DNA of 64,000 nucleotides, from positions 30,267,785 to 30,331,784 of the forward strand of contig OZ038452.1 of assembly GCA_964036195.1 (NCBI GenBank), read 5' to 3'. Source of the DNA: Sphaerolaimus hirsutus (lineage: Eukaryota > Nematoda > Chromadorea > Monhysterida > Sphaerolaimidae). The stretch's first letter is position 1, and each line of letters opens with the position of its first letter. A program made the position numbers and the translations under genes. The notes below the pieces were generated by a model. That model searched no databases and was not told the origin of the DNA. It saw only the letters and a list, made by a program, of their open reading frames with translations. Below, one piece after another: positions 11,401 through 21,600 of this stretch.

Positions 11401-13769
11401 GAGCACAGCTCATCGATTATTTACATCATGAACTCGTTGAGCTGGGTGGATGGAAAATTCACAGTAATTTCCTCTGGACCGATAGTACAGTTGTCATCGG
11501 CTGGCTATATACTGCAAAGCCGCTGGCTACTTTTGTCAACAATCACTCACTAATGTCAAAACATTGCATTCAAATTTGCAAGGTTGCTACAAAAGACAAC
11601 CCAGCCGACATCGCGTCACGGGGTTGTACTTTCGATCAATTAATGATCGAAACAATGTGGTTTACCGGACCCACATTTTTAGCTGAACCTCTCACATCAA
11701 CCATGCTTGACATTTCGCAATATCAAGCGCAACCTGTCACCGAAGAGCTTGCGAAAGGCGACACTCACATCAGTCGACCTTTATATGCTGGAGCAGTAAC
11801 TTCACAGCCCGTTTCGCAGCCTGATTCACAACCAGCTAATGCTCTTGCACAGCAAGTACCTGTCAACTTGGACCCCAATTTGTCACAAAATGTCACTCCT
11901 CAAAATCCGTTTGTCGAAAGTCGACAACGTCACATCCCTTCAAATCCATTCGAAATCGACATTCGACGATTTTCAACACTGTCAAAATTGTTGCGTACTG
12001 TCGTATGTCTGCTTCGTGTCAAAACATATTGGCTAAATCGCTCCATGCATAAAGCTGCAAAGCGCGAAAGCGAATATTTATCAAAACCCATCACACAGGC
12101 TGATTTAAACGAAGCATTTAGACATGTATTGCGCATTTCACAAGCAGAGGAATGTGCCAGTTGCATTTCACAAGCGCAACTTGGCAAACACCACATGCTC
12201 AAATGGGACGCGTGGAATAATTTATTATATTGTGTCACGCGTGTGTCTCACAAAGAACACCGAAACCCTTCATTGTTTTACTACCTGCCAAAGACTGGGT
12301 GGTTAACAACGCTAGTGGTTACTCATTTTCATGAGCTTGCTGGTCACAGTGGCATGCTTCACACTTTAGCAGATTTACGCGAACACTGCTGGTTGTCAAG
12401 TGCCAAGCAGGTAGTTGCAAAAATTCTGCGAAAATGTGTCACATGCCGCAAAGCAGAAGGAGGTCCATTCACATTACCTGATTTTCACACATTACCTGTC
12501 ACAAGAACTCAATCACAAATCAAGCCATTTCAACATATTGGCATTGATTATATGGGACCGTTAGTTTATTCACAAAACGGAACCCGTCACAGTCAACACA
12601 TTTTGTCGCTAACATGCTTCAGCACACGCGCCATTCATTTAGAGTCAACCAATAGTGTCTCGACAGCTGACACAATTATGGCTCTAAATCGTTTTATTTC
12701 ACGTCGAGGCATGCCGGACACAATTTGGTCTGACAATGCCCCAGCATTCAAAAATTGTGTAAAAATGCTACCGGACGTGAAATGGCATTTTATCACAGCC
12801 AATAGTCCTTGGCAGGGCGGCGTGTACGAACGCATGGTAGGTTTAGTCAAACGCTTGCTCAAAAAAGCTTGCGGACGACGTTGTCTCACATGGCATGAAT
12901 TTCTCACAGTCATGCTTGACGTCGAATTCTCCGTCAATACGCGACCATTGTCATACTTGTCAAACACAGACATTGGTGCAGCGATACTGCGCCCAATACA
13001 TTTTCTTTGGGGCACCCCACCACCATGTTACATGGATGAAAAACGTGAGTTGGAACTCGATTCCACCACGATTGAACCCATGCGAAAAATTCCAAAAGAA
13101 GAATGGGAAATAATGACGGATGGATCTTTCAACCTCACACCCTCACAAATCGAAAAAACCTACACACTCACACCCCCACGTGTCAATGACGTCAACTGCA
13201 TTGACGAAATTGCACTCAACTCTGTGCCTGAAAAGGACAGAGATGACATCACATTACTTTGGGACCAAATTCGTCACAATCGTGAAGTGCTTTGGTATGA
13301 GTGGTCACGTCAATACATTGACCTACTCAAAGATCGAGCTAAAAATCAACGCTTGAAAAAAGGCACAATCAACGAAGCTCCCAAACGTGGCCAAGTGGTG
13401 TTAATCACAGATGATAAACAACCACGCGGCATGTGGCAAATGGGCTGCGTTCACGAAATACACGTGTCAAGCGATGGCAAAATACGTGCAGTCACAGTAT
13501 TGTCAAGCAACGGTCGTCGCACACGTAGATCTCCATCTAACCTAGTGCCTCTTGAAATCGACACAGAGGACGGTGTTGAATATAAAATCGACACTGAGGT
13601 AAAAGATGATGATAAATCACAACCTTCACCTGATAAGGGTGATGATTCACAAACAGATAAATCACATCAACAATCACAATCTTCACAGCAAGATGCAAGA
13701 CGCGCAAACCCACGTCGAACATGTCGCTACACTGGCACATATTCATTCTGGGGAAACGTGTCGCATTTA
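8451..13769 (+). CDS. pol: BEL/Pao Pol: protease, reverse transcriptase, RNase H, integrase
   Basis: The frame is open from the TAG; the first ATG is at 8505, and residue numbers count from it. Further Cys/His knuckles (residues about 8-41) complete the nucleocapsid. A retropepsin-type DTG is at 267-269. Reverse transcriptase has motif A LLADIEKAF (D631), FGLTCSPSIL, and YVDN at 719-722. RNase H shows D902, E959 and D993 (WTDST). The integrase has a His/Cys zinc region ending CVTC (1311-1314) and acidic residues D1348, D1410 and E1442. A conserved BEL-type C-terminal module (GQVVLITDDKQPRG) lies at about 1628-1690. All catalytic residues looked for are present. Pol makes cDNA in the particle and inserts it into the genome. 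Confidence 0.9.
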
Positions 13770-15944
13770 ATGGCGCTCTCGTTGCTAATACAATCAAAAT
13801 TAGCCAACGCGCTCACATGGACAGATCAATATCACAAAACTTTTAATCTGTGCCATAAAACACGCACTGGGCACGCAATACAACTTCCGGAAAAAGTAAC
13901 ATGTCACTTTCCTCAAGTCACAGCCATAGAGGATATTGTGGTATCCATATGGACGTTGCGTGTTCAGCCACAAACAACACCAATTTATAGATGCTTTCAA
14001 CAAGAGCATACTATAGTCACGTATATGAGTCTGGTGGGCGGAAAAGCTATGCTGCCACCAGAGATCATTAAAAACCACAGAGTCACAACCTACGATTGCA
14101 TGATCGCCTACCAAAATAAAACTTGGAAAGGCGAACCTTTAATAAAAATCGGTCATGCGTTGTGGAGCACTAACAAATCACTTCACATCGATTATTGTTA
14201 CTTTTGTCACAATTTGAGTAACACAGTAATGAACTTTCACATAGAGGAAGGTGTGGTCGCAAGTCTTGACGGAAAGAAAATAGTTTCCGAAATTCAAGAT
14301 CTGTCACATTGCAACCCACAAGCCAGCTATTGTTATGACAGCGACAATGGCGTCTCTTTATGGAATGCTACCGCCTTTAACAAGCAGTGTGCATTCCAAG
14401 AGATTGGTCAATTTGATGCGCAATATTCACAAAATTATTACATAGTGGAAAAATTGCAAGCTGCATTTTCTGTCACATGGAGATCACAACAATTCCCAAA
14501 TAATGCAGAATGCGTGCCAAAAGACGCAAAATATATTGACCAGGGCTCGGCATTCATTCAATTTCTTCGATATCAACTTAAGAAATTGAAAAAGCCTCCA
14601 ACCGAAAAAGCTCCTCTTCATTTCAAACTCGCACCAAATCTTGATGTTGGTGTGTTTCACTTGCTCACAGCCCGTCAACAATACGAAGTTGACAAAATTG
14701 CACATCTAGAACAAAAACAATTTGGATCTATCTGGCAACAATTATGTCACATCCGTCAGACCCAACTAGATATAATTCATGCAATTGTCACATTCAATCC
14801 CACACTTGGCTTGCGAGCATTGCTAGGACGTCAAAATCTCTATGCTGAATGGCATGGAGATATATTAATGTTCTGGGATTGTAAACCAGTCACAGCAGAA
14901 ATTATTTATTTTCAACACGAATATAACAATACTTGTTATAAATTTCTGCCGGTCAAAGTCACAAATCACCCACATATTATGTTCGTGGCTCCTGGCACCA
15001 ATGATCTGATCACACATTCACCAATAGATCATTGTCTCATGAAAGATCACAAATATTATCAATTAAATGATAATTCATGGGCCAACGAAAATGGACCAAC
15101 GAATTTGCACGTCACAAAACTCCCAATCGAATTAATTTGGGCTGGCTCGTGGAAACCATTCACACTAAATGTTTTCGGATCACCAGGTGTAAGCATGACT
15201 GATATTGCATTCAGTATCATGGCTGCACATCATCACTTTCAAAATTTGCAACGACTCGAACAACAAGTCACACGTTCAGTCGATTATATTGCAACAAAAT
15301 CCAACGATCCTAAAGCAGTGCAAGCATATATTGCTGGCATCGGCCAAGGGGTTGGTGCATATTTTGAAGGTGTAGGAAAAGAATTGGGTCACATCATTCA
15401 CGGTAGTGTCACAGGTGGTGCGTCTGCATTAGACACGTTACTTACTGGGCCACTTCAAACAGCTGTGAACATCATACTCATTATTATCACAATTGCTTGT
15501 ATTGGGTATATTGGTTATGTTTACATGCAGTGGCGGCTCGTAACCGGCAGGGGTATGCTGCCAGACATCAAGGGCTTTTTCCAAAGAAAGGGCAGAAGGG
15601 ACAGAAACCCAAACAAATGGGAGCCCCGTCCGTTCAACAAGGAAAAATCGCATCGGAGCAATGGCAGCCCACCGAGCCGTCGAAGACGATCGTCGACGAG
15701 ACCGACGCGCTCCGACAAGCCTTCGAGAGGCTCGCCGAGGAATCTGAGAAGCTCCCCAACTGGCCGGGAAGACCAGCGGGGGCCCCAGAAGACCAGGCGC
15801 CCGGGCACGGGGAAGGCAGCCAGCCTGAGGAGGATGCCGTCGAACCCATGGACGAGCATCATGAGGAGGGCCGGGAAAATGCCGGCGTCGAAGACGCCGA
15901 CGATCTGCTACCACAGGAGTGATGAGAGTATCACAGGCGTTTGA
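13770..15944 (+). CDS. env: env-like membrane protein region fused in frame to Pol
   Basis: About 724 codons without a stop between pol and this region. An ATG at 13770 opens a short hydrophobic leader (MALSLLIQS), followed by a Cys-rich ectodomain with several N-glycosylation sequons, a Gly-rich stretch (about residues 2278-2300 of the frame) and one strong membrane segment (about 2320-2341, IILIIITIACIGYIGY). Envelope genes were acquired several times by BEL/Pao and other LTR elements; I cannot assign this one to a viral glycoprotein family. A separate or spliced mRNA would be expected but no splice signals were established. The basic tail after 15560 is suspect: the +2 frame reads better there. 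Confidence 0.7.
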   Translation: MALSLLIQSKLANALTWTDQYHKTFNLCHKTRTGHAIQLPEKVTCHFPQVTAIEDIVVSIWTLRVQPQTTPIYRCFQQEHTIVTYMSLVGGKAMLPPEIIKNHRVTTYDCMIAYQNKTWKGEPLIKIGHALWSTNKSLHIDYCYFCHNLSNTVMNFHIEEGVVASLDGKKIVSEIQDLSHCNPQASYCYDSDNGVSLWNATAFNKQCAFQEIGQFDAQYSQNYYIVEKLQAAFSVTWRSQQFPNNAECVPKDAKYIDQGSAFIQFLRYQLKKLKKPPTEKAPLHFKLAPNLDVGVFHLLTARQQYEVDKIAHLEQKQFGSIWQQLCHIRQTQLDIIHAIVTFNPTLGLRALLGRQNLYAEWHGDILMFWDCKPVTAEIIYFQHEYNNTCYKFLPVKVTNHPHIMFVAPGTNDLITHSPIDHCLMKDHKYYQLNDNSWANENGPTNLHVTKLPIELIWAGSWKPFTLNVFGSPGVSMTDIAFSIMAAHHHFQNLQRLEQQVTRSVDYIATKSNDPKAVQAYIAGIGQGVGAYFEGVGKELGHIIHGSVTGGASALDTLLTGPLQTAVNIILIIITIACIGYIGYVYMQWRLVTGRGMLPDIKGFFQRKGRRDRNPNKWEPRPFNKEKSHRSNGSPPSRRRRSSTRPTRSDKPSRGSPRNLRSSPTGREDQRGPQKTRRPGTGKAASLRRMPSNPWTSIMRRAGKMPASKTPTICYHRSDESITGV
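15497..15922 (+). CDS. overlapping frame, acidic helical tail or frameshifted env tail
   Basis: 141 codons in a different frame from env. From about 15660 it has an acidic, helix-like composition (DETDALRQAFERLAEESEK) with almost all third codon positions G or C, matching coding style. The env frame here is an Arg/Ser/Pro-rich string. Either the env cytoplasmic tail has shifted frame or this is an overlapping accessory frame. Confidence 0.4.
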   Translation: MYWVYWLCLHAVAARNRQGYAARHQGLFPKKGQKGQKPKQMGAPSVQQGKIASEQWQPTEPSKTIVDETDALRQAFERLAEESEKLPNWPGRPAGAPEDQAPGHGEGSQPEEDAVEPMDEHHEEGRENAGVEDADDLLPQE

Positions 15945-16025
15945 TTTTGATTGTTTCACATCAATTTGCCGAGATTGGCTGAGATAAAATTAAATTAAAT
16001 TTAATTTTTATTCTAGTTTCGGGAG

Positions 16026-17124
16026 TGTGTAACATTATCGTAAAATGTAAAATCTTTAATATTTAAGTTGACGTTCTTATGTTCGCTTTTATATTTAAGT
16101 AATTCAATTTATTACGATTCCATTCATATTTACATTCCAGTTTTAACATCTTCACATTCACCATTTAATATCTCAAGCGATGTTGTTTACAACGTGCGCT
16201 TCACATCGCTCACATATTTAGATCTTAGTCATTGCTCACATTCCGCCACATTTCCTTGACAAGCAGCACGCAAATACGCCGTCATGTTTATGTTAAGCGG
16301 CGGGCCCGCCCCGAGTGGGGGGCCGGGCCCGCGCGCCATTTCAAATGCCGTCTGGCTTGTCTCACATTTTCACTATCTTGCCAGTTTAGCTCGCTTTTCA
16401 TCGGAGAAGCGAGCGGGCAAAGATTGAACTTTCACAATTGGAAATGTTGGGTAAAAATCGGAGATTAGAGCCGACCGATTGGCGCCAAACCAATCGCCAT
16501 CGGTCTGGCCCTTAAAAGCCAATTTCACAGTTAAAATCGGCAGTGTTTGCAACCTCGTCAACTTCACACGAATCTCTTCCTAGGATCTAAATAAGCGCCG
16601 TAGTCACTTTATTAAGTCGCTTGTTTTTGGTGCTAAGTTTAACGCTTGGTGCTTTAAGTCACCTCAGTGCTTTATTTCACACCTGCGCTGTTTTGAGGTG
16701 CTTTATTCACAACCGCGCCACTTAATTGTCGCCTCTTGTCGTAATTAAGTGCCTTCTTTAAATTGCCTTATTTCTCCGGTAATTAGAGCTTCTTTTACGT
16801 TTTATTTAAGTAATTAATTTAGTTGTAAATTTATTCCTTTGTTTACGTATATTTTTATATATATTTTATTTACATTTATTTCTTTGTATTTAATTGTCTA
16901 AATAAAAACGTTCGTCAAAACCTTTGGTAAACAATCTAAATTTGCTTCACACTAACTCACGTCAATTCACTTCAACTCAACTAATCACATTTGATAAAAT
17001 AACGGAACGTCAACTAGAGACGACGCTTCACGTCAACTTTCACTTGTTCACATTCGTCCTCTTCCTCGGTTAGGAATAGGAACTGGTTCACAAGTCACTT
17101 CAACAAGTTCCGTATTATTTTACA
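16026..17124 (+). repeat. 3' LTR of BEL/Pao element
   Basis: Same length as the 5' LTR, with four substitutions seen. AATAAA at 16901-16906 is the candidate polyadenylation signal used by the full-length transcript. Followed at once by TTTGT (17125-17129). Confidence 0.95.
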
Positions 17125-17129
17125 TTTGT
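17125..17129. repeat. 5-base target duplication, right copy
   Basis: TTTGT matches 5574-5578. Confidence 0.85.
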
Positions 17130-17219
17130 CGCATCACTTCCTATTGATCGTTATGCTGTAAATCCGGCTTAATACCTAATTTTTTTATTTCATACCTCGA
17201 AGTACCTCAACACAGAGTT

Positions 17220-17372
17220 GTTAAAATACTGGTATTTTTGGAAAGTGTAAGTGTAAGTGTAAATACACTTTCCAAATTTTGAGTATGGATACCAAAAGTG
17301 TACGGTATTTTTAAGATACCTAGGAAAGTGTAAAAAAAGTGTAAGTGTAAAAATTTTTTTAGAAGAGCTCTC
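17220..17372. repeat. GTGTAAGTGTAAATAC word cluster
   Basis: Repeated GGAAAGTGTAAGTGTAAATAC words and their inverted forms (TACACTTTCC). A relative with the same words lies at about 18448-18600 (ATACACTTTC, CCCGGGTATTT). Both look like small word-repeat elements. Confidence 0.6.
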
Positions 17373-17501
17373 ACTGTTGAGCATTAGAAAACACCACCTG
17401 TAGTGGTATGCCTAATAATGGCACTTTTTCAGTGTTTATATTTTACTGATTATGCATTGCAATACACACTGTTTAAATGCAAGAATGGACATGCAGTATT
17501 A

Positions 17502-18209
17502 TAGGGATGGCCAGCACCTTCTTTTAAGCGCTTTTTTTTAAAAACCGTCGCTTTTTTTAAAAGAAGCGCAAGGGTCCCAGCGCTTTTTTTAAAAAAAAGA
17601 GCGCTGGTAAATGTTTTGTACCTATGCACTAGGTATTTTGTAATTTTTGCGCGTAAGCAGGCAATTTCACATGCGCATTACCACTGGTGGTTGTTTTCAT
17701 TGGTTTTGTGTATTTTTAGCGTCATTGGTTCTATTCCTGCATGCTTTCATATAATAAAAAGCCGTGATGAGTAAGTGTAATATAAAATATCCAGCCAATG
17801 TGCTTCCACATACTTCTACAGTGGGAAACATCAGTCTCAATGTATTAGCCTTCTCTTATAACCTTATTTAAGCATTATTCCATCCATAACTTCACTTGAA
17901 CTCATGACCATTGGACAAATAGCAATTTACATAATGAGTCAACATAAAAAGTGGATTTTTTTGACATAAAACCCCACTTAAAATGCTGTCCCATGGCTCC
18001 ACAGCCATTCTATGGCTATATATCATCACAAGTACTGCCACTTGTAAGATATACCTGTATATTTATATTGACTTAAAATCATATTTGGGAGCTTTCTGGG
18101 AAATGTCTTGACTTTTTTTTAAAGATCCAAAAAAAGCGCGTTTTTTTAAAAAAGCGCTTTTTTATAAAAAAAGCGGAGCCGTTAAAAAAGCGCTTTTTAT
18201 TCATCCCTA
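17502..18209. repeat. AGCGCTTTTTTTAAAA element with TAGGGATG ends
   Basis: Starts TAGGGATGGCCAGCACC and ends TTTTTATTCATCCCTA. Both sub-terminal zones repeat AGCGC flanked by T-runs and A-runs. The middle about 500 bases are unique AT-rich sequence. Confidence 0.7.
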
Positions 18210-18613
18210 TGCAGTAAATGTCAATGCAAAAGCCAGTTGACTTTGTGTTCAGCTGTGAATTTCCATTGATCTTGTCCTTTTTACAAAAGTACGATGAAAC
18301 TGTAGAACGTACTGATCAAAGGTCAGAGATAGTGCTAGTTTGTACATTTGCCTAGTTTGTACATAACTGCATGTGTGCACTGTGCAGTTATTTTTTGTAC
18401 ATGACCCTGTTTTATGCTTTCTCAAAAGCATAAAACAGGGCCATCTGAAAGAAAAAAATACACTTTCTGTACCCGGGTATTTTGCCCAGGAAAGTGTAAA
18501 AAAGTGTACGGGTATTTTATAAAAGTGTAAGTGTAAGGGTAAATATAAATACCCATTTACCCGGGTATTTCGGGTAAGTGTAAATACACTTTCGCAATTC
18601 TGCCTCAACACCC

Positions 18614-18698
18614 TCACAGACCTTCAAAATCATTGGCATTTAAATCGCAATCGGACATTTTCCGGCTTGGAGTTACACACTCGTTCACATCTGTTTCA
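18614..18698 (-). CDS. GABBR2: GABBR2-like terminal exon (candidate)
   Basis: [17 protein letters not shown] then LNANDFEGL and TGA. Acceptor TGTACAG. The composition matches the previous polar tail segments. No polyadenylation signal was confirmed. Confidence 0.35.
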
Positions 18699-21600
18699 CT
18701 GTACAGGGACAAGGGGCACTCCCAAACCCTGCTAAATGCCCTGTAACATGTCAAATGTCATGCAAAGTGTCAAAGTCATGTAAAATGCCCTGGGGCCAGA
18801 TTTAATACTCCCTACAGATTTGTAGGGTAGGGCGTACGCCCGATAGATTTTTTAAAGTTCAGCCGCATCGACGCACATGCACCGAGAGCAAGGCGGTTCG
18901 TAAAATACACGAAACTATCTCTTAAGGTCGCCGATATTGCAATATGACGTATATCGCTTCGATTTTGGCTCGGAAATCACGATTTCGTCATTTCTTGGCC
19001 GTCTGCCAATTCGTTTTTTATTTTATTTTGTCGGGCGGGTTACTCGCATAAGTCGCGCTTTTGTACGCTCGTGCATGCATTTCTTTCTTGTCGCTGCCTT
19101 GTCGGCGACCTTAAGGGATGGTTTCGTATATTTTACGAACCGCCTTGCTCTCGGTGCATGTGCGTCGATGCGGCTAAACTTTAAAAAATCTGTCGGGCGT
19201 ACGCCCTACCCTACAAATCTGTAGGGAGTATTAAATCTGGCCCCTGGGAAATTTCATACGACTGGTAACAATAAATTTAACATTTTCCAGTACATTTCAC
19301 ACGTTTTTACACTTTGCATCACATTTGACATTTTACAGGGTATTTTGCAGGTTCTGGGACTGGCACCAGGTAACATTGCGATTTGGGGAAATTTCCGTTT
19401 GCGTGATTTCTTGTGTTTCGCTTCGATCGCTGCACGGACTCTTCTGAGAATTTTTTTGCTCTTTGGGAAGGATGATTTATTTTAGAAATTTCTTTTGGGA
19501 GTTTTTTTTTGTTTTCGGAATTTTCTGATTTTGGTTTTGGGAAATGTTCGAGACGATTCTATGATGAGACTTCAACACGACTTGCAGAGTTGGCACATGA
19601 CCAAGTTTTCATAAAACAAAAAGCAAATTCACTCACACAGGATGCAAACAGAGATGTCCCAATTACACTGGACAATGCACTATCATACTGGTCGCAGTTG
19701 CTGTCGTTCGGCGTAATAGTTATGTCTCCATCTGCAGTTCTAGTAGACTTGGCAGTATGCCAATATTCTGAGTTACTAGTCTCTGTTTCAATTTCTGCAC
19801 TTGCAGGAGTGACTGAAATAAATTGTTCATTGCTTTTTAGATGTGCTATATGGGAACTCATAGACCAACATTCATATTTTACATGAATTAAGTTATGAAT
19901 ACTCACTATGAATTCATTGCACAATAGTTAAGGTGAATTCATCTATCAATTCCCAATAGAAATTCATTGTACAATAGTTGATATTCAAAATGAATGTACT
20001 GCTCAATACTTGATATTTGATTCTATTGTGAAATGCTCAACATGAATCAAAGGCCCACTCAATGCTAAATAGGAATGGCCCCACACACGCTAGTTGACAT
20101 CGACACCAAATGTGAACTGGTTCCGATTCCTATTTAAAGCTTGCTGACGAACCAACAAACGACGTACAACGCAAGCTTGGAATTGGGATTGGAACCAGTT
20201 GACATTTGGTGTCAATGTCAACTAGCGTGTGCGGACCCAATTGATTGTTCAGTAGTTGATATGTGATATGAATTCATTGCTCAACACGTGGGACGTTAAA
20301 TTCTCTATTAATGTGCCCTACATGGCTAACAAAATACAGTGTGTGAATAAAACATTTTTCTTGCTGATTCTATGGATTTTGATGTATAAATTTGAGAAAA
20401 TGTCAAATTTGAATGTATTTTATAACATTCCAATACCATATTAATTCAATTTATGCCCCACATTACTGACAGAAAGTTCCATGACAATCTGCCAAACTTT
20501 TTTTGATTTTGTTGGGCAAATTACTGGTGATTATTGCATCACTGGTGATTTTGTATAGTCAATTCCGCACATCTCAGTTTTCATTGCCTTACAGCCGAAA
20601 CCTGACACCAGTGAAAAAAACAAATACATGAAAACTTACGAACATACAAATTGCAAGTTATGTGAATAATCTGCCCTACAATATCCAAAAAGTGAAAAGT
20701 TTGGCAGATTGCCAGGGAACTTTCCAACAGCAATATGAGGCATTCATAGAATGAATATGATATTGCAATGTTATAAAAACATTGTGATTAAATGTTTTCT
20801 TAATTTAGTGGATCACAATCCAAATAATCTACATGTAAAATGTTTTATTCACACATTGTGTTTTGTTATGCATGTAGGGCGCATTACTCGAGAATTTAAT
20901 CTGGCCCCTGGTGTCAATCTCACATAATGTAAATTGTATAGTTAAGTGTCAAATGACATGTAAAATCTCATACAAATCTGTCAATTCTCATGCAAAGTGT
21001 CAAAATTTCGGTAATAATTTTTTAAATTTTTTATTAACATTTTACATGAAATTTGACGCTTTACTTTGCACCTTACACAGTGCAGGACAAGCCTCTGATA
21101 AGAAATTCATTGATCAATACTCAATACCTTAGATGAATTCATTGCTCAATACTAGATATTGGGCTGAATTTTTCATGGCGATTTTATTTTTTATTCATTT
21201 GTTCATGTTGTTTTGCCTGCTCAAGAAAGTAATGAGGTACAAATAGAACACAAAAATAAATATCCAAATGGCCTCAGTCGAACACACTAGTTTTCAACAG
21301 ATATTTCGAAAACTCATAACTCATAACTCATACTTTGAGCGCATTTGAGTTTAGAATGAGGTGTTTGTCAACTACAGTTTACAGAAGAAAAAATAACTCA
21401 TTCCAGAAAACTCAAATGTGTTCAAGGCTGATTTCTGAGTTTACAAAATTTAGGTTGAAAACTAGTGTGCGTGGGCACAATGATGAAATCAAGTGTCTCA
21501 CTTCACAACTTGTATGCCGACTGCCAGATAATTATAATAAATATAAAACTATAAGCGAAACTGATATTTCACAACAACCAGAACACAATTTGAGGACGGA

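Larger units (their letters stand above)
5579..17124 (+). mobile_element. BEL/Pao LTR retrotransposon with env-like region
   Basis: The element has two 1099-base LTRs, a primer site touching the 5' LTR, a gag, then protease, reverse transcriptase, RNase H and integrase in BEL/Pao order, and a membrane-protein region at the end. It is flanked by TTTGT duplications. LTR comparison by eye shows four substitutions (6026/16473, 6074/16521, 6385/16832, 6400/16847), so the insertion is recent. Coding regions form one frame apart from a TAG at 8448-8450. No convincing polypurine tract is seen; only GGGAG precedes the 3' LTR. Base composition is mosaic: GC-rich at 6957-7440, 8380-9190 and 15540-15940, AT-rich elsewhere. 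Confidence 0.95.
4887..17172. mobile_element. TA-flanked inverted-repeat element, split by the BEL/Pao insertion
   Basis: Left arm 4887-4956 begins TTAAGCCGGATTTACAG. Its inverted copy is found as 5548-5578 plus 17130-17172, on the two sides of the BEL element. The outer bases are TA on both sides (4885-4886 and 17173-17174), consistent with a TA target duplication. Without the retrotransposon the element would be roughly 730 bases. It itself carries a nested inverted repeat (4968-5118) and a TACCGTATT-family element (5119-5550). No transposase is visible, so it is non-autonomous. Confidence 0.8.

Noticed and set aside
17125-18613. Further receptor exons between the terminal candidate exon and the BEL element
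   Set aside because: Only word-repeat elements were seen; the TGA at 18616-18614 already ends the frame.
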